Of a stretch of 64,000 nt of DNA, positions 47,589 through 60,200 are shown in pieces. Origin of the DNA: Aptenodytes patagonicus (taxonomy: Eukaryota; Chordata; Aves; Sphenisciformes; Spheniscidae); the NCBI RefSeq assembly GCF_965638725.1, contig NC_134974.1, forward strand, positions 2,378,143 to 2,442,142, given 5' to 3'. Position 1 is the first letter of the stretch, and each line of letters starts with the position of its first letter. Both the position numbers and the translations under genes were made by a program. The notes under the pieces are model-generated. The model did no database searches, was not told where the DNA came from, and saw only the letters and a list, made by a program, of their open reading frames with translations.

Positions 47589-47594
47589 TTTAAT
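47589..47594 (-). terminator. ARHGEF2: Candidate ARHGEF2 polyadenylation signal ATTAAA
   Basis: ATTAAA on the minus strand sits about 635 bases after the ARHGEF2 stop codon, next to a long poly-T tract on the plus strand (poly-A on the minus). The AT-rich patch stands out from its surroundings. The true cleavage site could differ. Confidence 0.5.
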
Positions 47595-48228
47595 TATTTT
47601 CCAATTTTTTTTCTTTCTTTTTTTTTTTTTTTCCTTCTTTTTTTTACAGTTAAGTCAAGGGGAACCAACCAACCGACCGATTAAAACCACCTGTCCCGGC
47701 CCCCCCCCCCCCCCCCCCGCCCTGGCCCGGGCAGCCCCCCAAAACCGGGGTGGGGGACGAGCTTTGGTAGAGACGGGCTCACCCCCGCTGGGGACGTCAC
47801 CGCTGTCCCGGGGCGGGGGGGGACGACACACGGACGATGGGACGCGCATCCCACCCAGCGCTGGGACAGACCGGGACACCCCCCCCCCGCCCCGGCCGCC
47901 TCCTCCCCCCCCAGACGACAAAATAAATAAATAAATCCGAGGGGAGGCGGGGGGGGGGGGGGGGGAACATCGGTCCCAAACCGCTGTGGCATGTCCCGTC
48001 CCCCCCCTCCTGCCACCAGCTTGGAGGAGGGGGAGGGGGCGACCAGAAACCTCCCCCCAGCCCCATAAGGCTCCCACGGGAATAGCAGCTCCCCAAAACC
48101 CCCACCCCGCTGTCCCCAACCCCCCCACGGCCGGATCCTGCCCCCAGCATCTCCTTGGCGGTGAGGGGGGGGGGGGGCGGGGAGGGTCGTGGGGTGCTGG
48201 GGGGGCCGGGAGGGGCTGGAGCCGGTCC

Positions 48229-51200
48229 CTAACTGTCCGAGGAGCCCCCGTCGCCCTCCTTCAGCTCCTGGCTGCTCTCCACCTCCTCGGGAATATCCTG
48301 CATCCTCAGGAAATCTATGGGAAAATGCCGGGTTAAACCGCGTCCGTGTGTCCGTCCGTCCCCCCCACCCCCCCCCCCGGGAAAAGCAGGTGCCAGGGGC
48401 CGGCTCCTGGCACCCCCCGCCCCAGGGACCCACCTCGGGGGCTGGCGGGGGGGGAGTGGCGGCTCCCCAAGCCCTCATCCTCCAGCAGCACGTCCAGGGC
48501 GTCCTCGCCCTCCCGCAGCCGGTCGGGATCGCCCCCCCGGTAATCCAGCTCCTCCCGGGGGCAGGGGGCGAAGGCGGGGTGGTGGTAGGAGAGGCTGGCG
48601 GGGTGGGGGCCGTGGCTCAGCTGCCGAGAGGGATCGGGGGGGGGGGGGGCGGTCAGGCCTGAGCCCCCGCACCCCCCGACGTGCCGGGGCTGAGGCCGGC
48701 TGCACTCGTGTCGTGCATGAGCACACACAAACACCCCCCCCCCCCCACCCCAGGCCCCAAACCCGGGTGGGCTGAGGCCGGCTGCACTCGTGCCGTGCAT
48801 GAGCCCATCTTCCCCGCCCCTCCCACCGCCCCCCCAGGCCCCAAAGCCAGATGAGCCGAGGCTGGACACGCTCGTGTCACGCATGAGCGCATCTTTCACC
48901 GTCCCCCTGGCCACCCCCCCCTCCCCCCCCCCAGGCCCCAAACCGGGGTGGGCTGAGGCCAGGCGCACTCGTGCCACACATGAGCACATCTTTTTGCCCC
49001 CCCCCTCCTTGCACCCAAACCCAAACCCAGCCCAGGTGGGCTGAGGCCGGACTCACTTGTGTCATGTGTGAGCACATCTGCCCCCCCACCCCCACCCCGG
49101 GGCCAGGCCCCGAACCCAGGTGGGCTGAGGCTGGGGACGCACTCGTGTCATGCATGAGCATACACACACACACACCCCCCCCCAGGCCCCAAACCCGGGT
49201 GGGCTGAGGCCGGGGATGCACTCGTGTCATGCATGAGCACACCCCACCCCCCCCCCCCCCGACCCTGAACCCCGGTGGGCTGAGGCCGGCTGCACTCGTG
49301 TCGTGCATGAGCCCATCCTCCCCGCTACCTGGGGCGGGGTGAAGCTGAGATAGAGCGCGTCGCCGGCCGGCAGACTCCTCCGCCGCGGATCGGTCCCCCG
49401 GCGTCCCCGCGCGCCGCCCTCCTGCCGCAGAGCGCCCAGCTGCCGCCGGGCCTCCTCCAGCTCGCGCTCCAGCCGGGCGCGCTCCTGCTCGCTGTCCCGC
49501 AGCCGCGTCTCCAGGGCCGCCGCCTCCTGCGCCCGCTCCTGGCAGAGCTGCCGGCAGCGCCCCAGCTCCTCCTGCAGCAGCCCGTGTTGCCGCTGCAGCA
49601 GCGCCAGCTCCGTGGTGCCGGGCTTCTCGCCGGCTCGCGCCGCCGGCTCGGCCAGGGCCGGCTGGGAACCGCGGCGGGACGGCTTCTCCGTGCCCTCCTG
49701 CAGCTGCAGCTCCAGGAGCGTGTCCTGCTGGCTCACCACCGCCTGCGGGGAGGCGGGCAGGGGTGTGGGCAGGGGGTGCGGGCAGGGGTGCAGGCAGGGG
49801 GATGTGGGCGGGCAGGGGGATGTGGGCAGGGGGGTGCAGGCAGGGGGCTGGATGCGGGCAGGGGGATGCGGGCAGGGGGGTGCAGGCAGGGGGCTGGATG
49901 CGGGCAGGGGGATGCGGGCAGGGGGGTGCAGGCAGGGGGCTGGATGCGGGCAGGGGGATGCGGGCAGGGGGGTGCAGGCAGGGGGCTGGATGCGGGCAGG
50001 GGGATGCGGGCAGGGGGCTGGATGCAGGCAGGAGGATGTAGGCAGGGGGGTGCGGGCAGGGGGATGTGGGCAGGGATGCAGGCAGGGGGATGGATGCGGG
50101 CAGGGGTGCAGGCAGGGTGTGCAGGCAGGGGGATGTGTGCGGGCAGGGGGATGCGGGCAGGGGGCTGGATGCAGGCAGGGGTGCAGGCAGGGCGTGCAGG
50201 CAGGGGGATGTATGTGGGCAGGGGGCTGGATGCAGGCAGGGGTGCAGGCAGGGGTGCGGGCAGGGGGCTGGATGCAGGCAGGAGGATGTAGGCAGGGGGG
50301 TGTGGGCAGGGATGCAGGCAGGGGGATGTATGTAGGCAGGGGGCTGGATGCAGGCAGGGGGATGTAGGCAGGGAGGTGCGGGCAGGGGGGATGCGGGCAG
50401 GGGGGATGCCGGCTTGTCCCCCCCATCCCCGTCCCCCTCGTCCCCGCAGCACGGTCCCACCCACCTGGAGCCCATGCAGGAGGGTGTAGAGGTTCACCAG
50501 CCGCTGGTTGATCTCCTGCGGGGGGGGGAGAGGACGGGACGGTGAACCCCCGGTCAACCCCGGTGGGGAAACTGAGGCACGCTGGCACCACGGGGAGGGA
50601 GCCAGGTCTCTCCCCCATCCCGTCCCCCCTTACCTCCTGGGGTACCCTCTGCAGGAGCTGGTTGCCGTTCCCATCCTACGGAGAGAGAACGGTGACACCG
50701 CGGTGGCCCCGGCATGGGCTGGGGGTGTCCCTCCCAGCGTCCCCCCCCACCGCACTCACCCGCTGCCCGGCATCCGAATCCGCCCTGCAAAACTCCAGGG
50801 AGCCGTTGAAGCTGCCGGCGTCGCCGTCTGCAGGGAGAGGCAGGGGGTGAGCCCCACCGCAGTCCCGGGGGACCCCGAGCCAGGCGCAGCCCCCTTCTCC
50901 GGCCGGCACACGTCCCCCGTCCCCCGTCTTACTGCTGGCGCCGGGGCTGGGGCAGCTCTCGGCCTCGGCGAGGTTATTCTGGTCCCGGTCGCGTCCGGAG
51001 CCCGTGAATATCTCCTTCAGGCACTCCACTGCGGGGAAGTGCAGGATGAGCCCCGCGCTGCCGGGGGGGGGGGGGAACACAGACCCCAGCCCAGCCCCCT
51101 GCCTCAGTTTCCCCATCCGGAGCATCGCCATCCCGGAGCGTCGCAGCCGGGTGGTTCGGGTACACGCCTCCGCGGTCCCATCCGTACCTTCCCGGATGGC

Positions 51201-54200
51201 GTCATGCATCAGCTTCTCCCCTCGGGAACCCTCGGCCGAATCGGAGTGGAAGAAGCTGCGGGGGGCCAGGGTGGGCGAGGGCTCCTCGCAGCCGCTGGCC
51301 AGGGCCAGCATGTCGGCAAAGAGCCCCACCTTCTCCTCCAGCAGCGCCGTGATCTTCCGATCTTGTTGCAGGATACGGTCTGCGGGGCGGGGAGAGGATG
51401 AGCCGGGAGGAGGGAGGGGGGGGGGGTCCAAGCAGGGATGGGGAGGACAAGTAGGGAGGAGGGAACGGGGATGGGGACCCCCGCGGTGGTGGCACCCACC
51501 TTTCAGCTTGCGCAAGGACGCTTCGATCTCCGTCTCGATCAGGGGAAAGTCCTGGCGGCTGGGGCAGCTGGAAGGGACGGGGGCGGTCAGAGCCGGGAGC
51601 CCCCAGCCCCGTCAACACCGCGTCCGCCCTTCCCACCGGCCGTGTCCTGCCGAGGCTCAGAGGACCCGACCCAGAGCTGCGCCCGCCGGCACCCTCCCCG
51701 CCAGCACCCTCCCCGTCGCCCACCCCGCGGCCGTGGGGACCCCCCCTAAAAATCTGCCCCCCCCCACCCCCCGGGGGCTGACACTCACAGGCTGACCGTC
51801 TGCTGGATGACCTTCATCCAGTTGTTGCGGTCGTCGCGGGAGGCGGCGTGGACCTCGTACATCTCCGGCGGCGCCGCGCTGATCAGGAACATCCCCTTCT
51901 CCTGGTTGGCGATATCCCGGACGATGAGGTTTTGCAGGGAGATGACGGCCGGCTTGTCCTGCAGGACAGGTGACGGGGTCGGAACGCCGTCCCGGTGCCG
52001 GCACAGCCGTCCCGGCAGCGGTGGGGGGCCGGGATGCAGGGTCCGGGCGGCGGCGGCGGCGGCGGCGGCTCACCAGCATGGGGAAGGTGTATTTCTGGTC
52101 CTTCTCTTGCAGGAAGATGAGGACGTCCGTCATCAGCAGCACCAGGACATCTGGGAGGGAGCGCAGGGATGCGAGATGCTGGGGTGGGTGTGAGGCCGTG
52201 GCGTGTCCCATCCCGCGGAGCCCCAGGGCCCCCTTTAGTCCCAGGGCCGCTCTTAAATTCATCCACAGAGGGCGAGGGCCTCCTGGCGCCCCCCTGCCCT
52301 GGCACCCTGCTCCGCAGGCATCCCCATCCCCCCGTACCTCAATCCCCTGGCACCCCGGTCCCTGGCATCTCCGTCCCCGGGTACCTCCAATCCCTTGGTA
52401 CCCCCATCTTCTGGCACCCCGGCACCCCGTCATCGTCATACCCAGGTACCCTCATCCCTTAGTTACCCCCATTCCCCGGCACCCCAGTCCCCCAGCACCC
52501 CCAAACGCAGGTACCCTCGCCCTCTGGCATCTTCCATCCCGTGGCACCGTGGTCCCCGGCAGCCCCATCCTCAGGTACCTCCAATCCCCCGGTACCCCCA
52601 TCTCCTGGCACCCTGCTCCCCCAGCATCCCCGCGCCCCGCTCCCCCGTGCCCTGGCACCCGGGGCAGCCCGGTCCCTGGGCATCCCCATGCCCTGGTACC
52701 CCGTTCCTTGGCACCCTGGTCCCCCATTATCCCCATCCCCTGGCACCTCCATCCCCAGCACCCTGGTCCCCACCTTTGAAGCGCCCGGCCGCCGTCTTCC
52801 AGAGCATGCAGCCGCTGTGCACCAGCTTACGCCGCAGGAGCTCGTCCTTGCCGAAAACGCCGGCGCGGCTCTCCCACGGCAGCTGCACTTTGGCACGGCC
52901 GTCCACGCGCCTGTAGACGTCCCACAGCCGGGCGTTCATCTCGCACGTGTGCACCTCCTCGTTGATGGAGGAGATCAGCTCCTTCACCAGCTTCAGTGCC
53001 CGCGACAGGTCCGCGGAGTCACCCTCGTTGTCTGGGATGAAGGGGTTGGGGGGACACGGTCGGGGCTGGAACCGTCCCCCCGTCCCCCCCCAAGCACGGG
53101 CAGCCCCCTGCGTTGCCCGCCCGCCCTCAGCCCCGTTACCTTTGGAGTTCTTCAGGATGCGCTCGATGAGCACCGGGTACTTGGTGATCCTCTGCGTCAC
53201 CAGCAAGATGCACTCGGGCACCCCGTGACGTCGGAGCAGCGGGGACCGCGTCATCCTCTGGCCGGCCGGAGGGAGGGAGGGAGGGAAGGAAGCACAGGGC
53301 ACCCTGTTAGCAGTGGCCAGCCCCCCCCCCCCCCCCCCCGGGGCTCATAACCACGTTAAGAGGCATTAGGGAGAGACACGCAGTTGGGGAAACTGAGGCA
53401 CGGAGTTGGCAGAAGTGTCTTCCAGTGGGGCACGAAGCCCGGAGCCCGCAGGGAGACCCCGACACCCATCCCGGGGGTCCCTCCGAAGCCGTGCGGGGAC
53501 GGCGGGCGCTCACCCGGATGAACTGCTGGAAGCGCTTGTCACGGGCGAGCAGGTCCTTGTACTCCTTCACGGCTTTGGTGTGCTTGCTGCAGAACTCGGA
53601 GTAGGCTTTCTTCAGCTGCTCCGCACTGGCGCCCGAAAACTTGGCGGGGGGAGACGAGGGGACGTCAGTGAGCCCGTACCCCCACCACCCCCCACCCCGC
53701 CAGCACCCGCTGGCTCTGGTGGCCCGGCGCCGTCCCCACCTGGTTGACGAGGATGTCCCCCAAGCGGTTGATGACGAAGTTCTTGTTGCTGTCGTGGGCC
53801 AGGGACTCCCTGCGGCGCTCCAGGAGCTGCGCCAGGAACCGCTCGTGGATCTGGCTCAGCTCGTCCACGCAGGGGAAGATCTTCTGCACCGTGGCCGGAT
53901 CCACCTGCAGATCCTCCAGCATGGCCTTGCGGAACATGGTGGCCATGATCTTCAGCGTGCGGACGTGGTGCATCTCCGTCTGGATCAGCTCTGCGGCGGG
54001 GCGGGATGGGTGAGGTGGGGCAGCCGGCACGGCAGGTCCCAGCCCGCTCTGCGCCGCGGGGACAGCACCTCACCCTGTCCCCACCGCCTCCGGGTGTCCC
54101 CCATCTCTTCATCCCCATCCCTGTGTCCCCTACCCCGTGCCCGTGTCCCCCATCTCTGCATCCCTGACCCATCCCTGTGTCCCTTACCCTGTCCCCGTGT

Positions 54201-57200
54201 CCCTCATCCCAGCATCTGACCTGTCCCTGTGTCCCCCACCCTGTCCCCTTGTCCCCCACCTCTGCATCCCTGTCCCAGCATCTTTGACTTGTCCCTGTGT
54301 CCCCTATCCCATCCCCATGTCCCCTTCCCTGTCCCTGTGTCCCCCACCCTGTCCCCCACCCCTGCATCCCTGTCCCAGCATCTCTGACCTGTCCCTGTGT
54401 CCCCCACCCTGTCCCCGTGTCCCCCACCCCTGCATCCCATCCCTGTCCCAGCATCTCTGACCTGTCCCTGTCCCCCCATCCCATCCCCATGTCCCCTTCC
54501 CTGTCCCCGTGTCCCCCACCCTGTCCCCGTGTCCCCCACCCCTGCATCCCATCCCTGTCCCAGCATCTCTGACCTGTCCCTGTCCCCCCATCCCATCCCC
54601 GTGTCCCCTTCCCTGTCCCTGTGTCCCCCACCCTGTTCCCGTGTCCCCCACCCCTGCATCCCATCCCTGTCCCAGCATCTCTGACCTGTCCCTGTCCCCC
54701 CATCCCATCCCCATGTCCCCTTCCCTGTCCCCATGTCCCCCACCCTGTTCCCGTGTCCCCCACCCCTGCATCCCATCCCTGTCCCAGCATCTCTGACCTG
54801 TCCCTGTGTCCCCATCCCATCCCCGTGTCTCCTTCCCTGTCCCCATGTCCCCCACCTCTGCATCCCCATCCCCGCACCTCCCACCCATCCCCGTGTCCCC
54901 TAACCTGTCCCTCCATCCCCGACCCACCCCTGTGCCCCCTTCCCCCGTGTCCCCCTCCCCGTCCCGCCAGTCCGGGCCATCCCCAGGCGGCCGCTCACCG
55001 TAGATGACGTCCTGGCGCTTCATGACGTCCATCTTGTGCTGCTGCAGGTAGCTGTTGTCCACGGCCAGGCTCCAGGAATCCGCCTCGAAGTCCTTCCCGT
55101 CCGTCTCAAAGTCGCTCATCAGCTGGTTGAGGATGACGTCGGGGCCTGCGCGGGAGGGGCGGCGGCGGCGGTGGTGGGTGGGTGGGCTGGCCCTGTGCCC
55201 CCGTGTCCCCCCCCCACCCCGGTGGGTCCCCACCTTCGTCGATGAGCGACTCCACGGAGAGCGTGCGGTTGCGCATGTTGAGGGAGTCCGTGGACTGGGA
55301 CAGGATCCGCCGTATCCCCAGGGGAGACTCATCGTTGAACGTTCTGGGGGGGGGGACACACACGACACGACACATGATGGCGACACTCTGGGGACGCCCC
55401 CCTGACCCCCCTCGGCCCCCCCGTTCCCCCCCCCTTACCCCGCGATGTTGGTGGTAGAGACGCTCTTGGAGAGGGAGAGGGAGGGTCGGCTGCGGCGGGG
55501 ACCCAGCAGCGTCTGGCGTAAGCTCTCCGAGGGGTAGATGGCAGAGTTGGGGCGCTCCCGGATGGCGGCTGGCGGGGGGGGGGGACACGACACACACTGG
55601 GGGTCAGCGCTGCCACCCCCCAGGCTGTCCACGGCGTCCCCGCCGCCCACGGGTGACACCCCGATAACAGCATCCCCCCCCCACTGCCTCCAGCATCCCC
55701 ACCTGGGGACATGTCCCCCAGCCCTCCCCGGGGGCGTCCCCGCAGCCGGGAGAGGGACCTGGCCCTGCCCCGACGCCTCGGTGACAGGCAGCATGGGGGG
55801 GTGGGGGGTGGGGGGAAGGGCTGTCCTCCCCCACCCCCCGGCGCATCGCACCCCACTCACTTTTATTGCGCAGCGAGACCGACTGCAGCGCCGAGCTGTT
55901 CTTCAGCAGCGCGGCTTTCTGTTGCTGGGGGAGGGAGCGGAGGCGTCACAGCGGATGTCACCGTCCCCGTGTCCCCTCCCCCCCCCCAAAACCCCCCCCT
56001 CCAACCCCGGAGGGGCTGAGACCGGCCAGCTCGTGTCGCCTGTGGCAGCCGGGCGGGCACTCACCTTCTGCTTCACCTTGGTGCAGTTGGGCAGCGTGTC
56101 CTTGCAGCGGTTGTGGATGGTGACGTTGCAGGCTGGGGGGGGGGGGGGACGGGACACGGACACAGGGAGAGGTGACGGCACGGCCACCCCCAGAGAACAT
56201 CGGGGGGGGGGACCCTCCCGCCACCCCCATCCCGGGGGTGCCGCCGTCACCGGAGCGACAGGAGCAGATGCTGCGGGGCTGGGGGGGGGGGAACCCGGGC
56301 GGACGCGGATGACACCAGGCGCTGCTGGAGCCGCAGCTGCCGGGGAGCAGCTGAGCCGCTGCGGTGCCGCCGAGACCCGACACCCCCCCCCCCCCCCCCG
56401 ACCCCCAACCCCGGAGGACACGATGCCCCGCACCAGCCCAGTGCCACGGGCACACCAGCTCCATCCGGCACCGCGGCATCGCCCGCGCCAGGGGAGCTGG
56501 AAGGAGCCGGCGGTGCCGGCTGCCTCGCCAGGACGTGCCAGGGCGGCACGCCGACATTCGCCAGGATGCCTCAGAGAAATCATCTCCGTGAGCGCCCCTC
56601 CTGCTCCGCAGCACGAATCCGCGCAGCCAAACCGGGAGCAACCGGCCGCTTGCTACGGGGGATTGCCGTGCCCACCCGGCAAAGCCGCCCCGGCAAAGCC
56701 GCCCCGGCCGTTTCGGCTACTCACTGGGGCAGATAAGAGCTTCCTTGGCCGTGATGCTCTTGTTGCAGGCAAAGCACATGGTCATGCCGGAGACGGTGAT
56801 GGTGGTGAAGAGGTGGCCGTTGGTGTAGCGGGCGTCCTTCTCCTTGCCCTCCTTCATCTTCTCCTTCTCCTTGCTCTGCCCGGAGAGATGCGACGGGCGC
56901 CTGACGGGGCTGCGGCACGGCGGGCGCCCGCCGGCACCAACCGGCACGGCCCCCGCTTGCTTCGGGACGCGGTTCATGGTTGCGGGGAGCCGGGGGTGAC
57001 GTGGGACACCCCGGTCCCCCGCGACGCTCGGGGGGTCCTGCCACCCCGGCGGGGGGAGGACGGGGAGCCGAGCGGCTGGGGAGAAGCCACCCCAACCGCT
57101 CTGCTCGCCCGTGCTTCCCATCATCCCATAACCATGACAACCGGGTGGCTGCGGGAGAAATCCCCCCCGCCCCGGCACACGTCGTGTGTCGTGTCCCGTC

Positions 57201-60200
57201 CCCCCCCCCCCGGCACCACAGCCACCAGCCCCAATGGGGACGAGATGCGGGGGCCGCAGCGGGGGGCGGGGGGTGATGATGCTCCCCGGCGCCCACGGGG
57301 GCTGGGGGCATCGCTGGAGCGTTGCAGCCGGCAGCCCTGCGCCTTCCCACCTCCTTTTTTTATCCAAAGTGGATATTTTTGCCCTTTTTCCCCCAAAACG
57401 GGGGTTCGGAGGCCAGCTGCCCCCCACGGGGACGGTGTCGGGGTCCAGCCCGGGGACTCCGGTGCTGCCGGCGGCTCGCCATGGTTTTCCCCTCCCAGAA
57501 AATGGGAGCGAGCCGGCGTTGTCCCGAGCATCTCGAGGGTGTCCGCTCCTGCCTTGGACCCCCCCCCCCCGCACCCCGACCGGCACAGAGCCGCCTTTGT
57601 CGTGTGTGTGTCGTCGTCCCCCCCCCGCCATGGCAGCCGGCTGTGCCTGGCACCGGGGCACCCGCCAAACAGACCCTCTCCGCGCCAGCCCCCCCCAAAA
57701 CAGCGGCGCTTTGGGTCCCGAATCCCCCTCCCCGTGGCTCAGCGCAATGCCAAAGGGGGTCCCGGTTTCCAACCCGCTCCGGACCGCCCCCCCCCCCCCC
57801 AAGGAGGGTGGGTGAAGGGCCGAGGGCCCCCCCCCCCCCCGGGGAGCAGCCAGGCGGGTGGGGAGGAAGGTGAGGAAGACCACGGGAGCCCACGGAACAG
57901 GAGTGGGGCCGAGCAGAGCGTCCCCCCCCACCCCGTGGTCCCCAAGGAGAGGAGACACCAGGGCGGGGGGGGGGGGACACACACGCAGCCACAGCCCCCG
58001 CTCTGCGCCGGGAGGGGGGACACGACAGGGTCCATCTGGAGCCGGGGGGTCGGGGGGGGGGATCGGGCGCTCACCCGCTCTCCGCAGAGGGGTCTCTCCA
58101 CCTCCCCGTCCGCCGGGAACGGGGCGCAGGAGCAGCAGCACATCCCGGCCCCGCAGCCCCCCCAGCCCCGGCCCCCAGCCCGGCTGGGAGGGAGCGGCGC
58201 CCGCCGAGCCTCCGGCCACAACATCTGCCCCGCTCCGGGCCGCGATTGTTCCCGGGCCTTTTTTTTTTTTGCTTTGCTTTTTTTCTTTGCTTTCCTTCTT
58301 TTTTTTTTTTTTTGCTGCTGCTTTTTTCTTTTTGTTTGTTTGGGTTTGTTTTTTTTTTTACTTTTTTTTGCCCTTTTTTTTTGCTTTCCTTTCCTTTTTT
58401 CCTTTTTTTTTTGTTTTCCTTATTTTTTCTTTTTTTTTGCTTTCCTTTTTTTTCTTTCCTTTTTTCCCCTTTCTCTTTTCTTTCCTTTTTTCCCCTTTTT
58501 TCCTTTCCTTTTTTCCCCCTTTTTTCCTTTCCTTTTTTCCCCCTTTTTTCCTTTCCTTTTTTTCCCCTTTCTTTTTTCTTTCCTTTTTTTTTCTCCTTTC
58601 TTTTTTCTTTTTTTCCCCCTTTCCTTTCCTTTTTGGCCTTTTTTTTCCGCTTTCCTTGTTTTTCTTTTTTATTTTGGCCTTTTTTCCCCTTTTTTTGCCG
58701 TCCTTTCCTCCGCTTTCCTTTTTTCCCTCTCCTTCCCTTTTTCCAGCCCTCCTTTCCCCGTCTCTCGGTTTGGTGTCCCCCCCCCCCCCGCAGGGACCCC
58801 GCCAGCCCCGGCCCCGGCCGCAGGAAACCGAACCGCCGCCAGACAAAGGCGGGAGGCGATTCCTCTTCCTGCCGCCGCGGCCCCCCCGCCGCCAGCCCGC
58901 CTGGATCGGCTCCCCCCGACACCGGCTCCCCCCCGCCCCGGACCCCCAAACCCGCCTGGGTCCCCCCCACCCGGACCCCCACCCTGCAGCACGCCTGGGT
59001 CCCCCCCACCCTGCAGCACGCCCGGGTCCCCCCCCCCCGCCCCGGACCCCCAAACCTGCCTGGGTCCCCCCCACCCGGACCCCCACCCTGCAGCACGCCC
59101 GGGTCCCCCCCCACCCGGACCCTCACCCTGCAGCACACCCGGGTTCCCCCCATCCAGACCCCCACCCTGCCCGGCTCCCCCCCCACCCGGACCCCCACCC
59201 TGCAGCACGCCCGGGTCCCCCCCCACCCGGACCCTCACCCTGCCTGGGTTCCCCCCATCCAGACCCCCACCCTGCCTAGGTGTCCCCCCCCCAAGACCCC
59301 CACCCCGCAGCACGCCTGGGTCCCCCCCACCCGGACCCCCACCCTGCCTAGGTGTCCCCCCCCCAAGACCCCCACCCCGCACCATGCCTGGGTCCCCCCC
59401 ACCCGGACCCCCACCCTGCCCAGGTGCCCCGACCTGGACCCCCACCCCGCAGCACGCCTGGGTCCCCCCCACCCCGCAAAGGCCACACTGGGGGGGGGGG
59501 GGGCGGGACGGGCACAACCGGTGACGGTGCCATAAAACCCCACGAGGCTTCGGCATCACCCCTGGATGCCCTGGAAATGTTTTGGGGGGGGTGCCTGCAC
59601 CCCCTTGCCCGTCTATAGAAGGGAGAGTGCACAGGGGTGGGAGAAGAGGAATTTGGGGGGGGTGCTGAGGGGGATTTGGGGGTCGAAGCCACGAAGGCCT
59701 CCGGCTGCCCACCGGGGACGGGAGCAGGGTGCATTTCGGACCGGGACCCTCCGACGGCAGCCCCAAATCCAGCCCGGTGGGGGACAAAAGACCCCCCCTG
59801 TGCCGGGCTGGGGGGGGGGGGGCCACAGAGGGTCCCTGCTGCCGGTGGGATGCCGAGGACGTGGCAGCCCGGTGTGGGAACGGGGCCACCACCGGCACGG
59901 CAAGGGGTGACCGGGGGGGGATGGTGACCCCCACCCAGCCTGGACACCTGGGTCCAACAGCAGGTTTGGGGGTGTCAGGCTGCACCCCATGGCCGAAGGG
60001 GGGGGGGGGGGATGTCAGAGGCGGCAGGACACGAACCACTGCGTGGCTATAAATAACCTGGGGGGGGGGCAGAACCAGCGGCCGTGCCACCGCCTCCATC
60101 CCCGCGCCCCCAAAAACACACGGGGTGGGCTGGGGGTCCCCCCCGCCACCCCCCAAAAAAACCCCAGCAGTGGGTACCCCAATGCAAACACCAGCATCAC

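Noticed and set aside
55538-59524. A 1328-codon open frame on the plus strand
   Set aside because: It is antisense to ARHGEF2 exons and runs through the pyrimidine tract (phenylalanine/leucine runs) and a proline-rich minisatellite. It has no domain resemblance.
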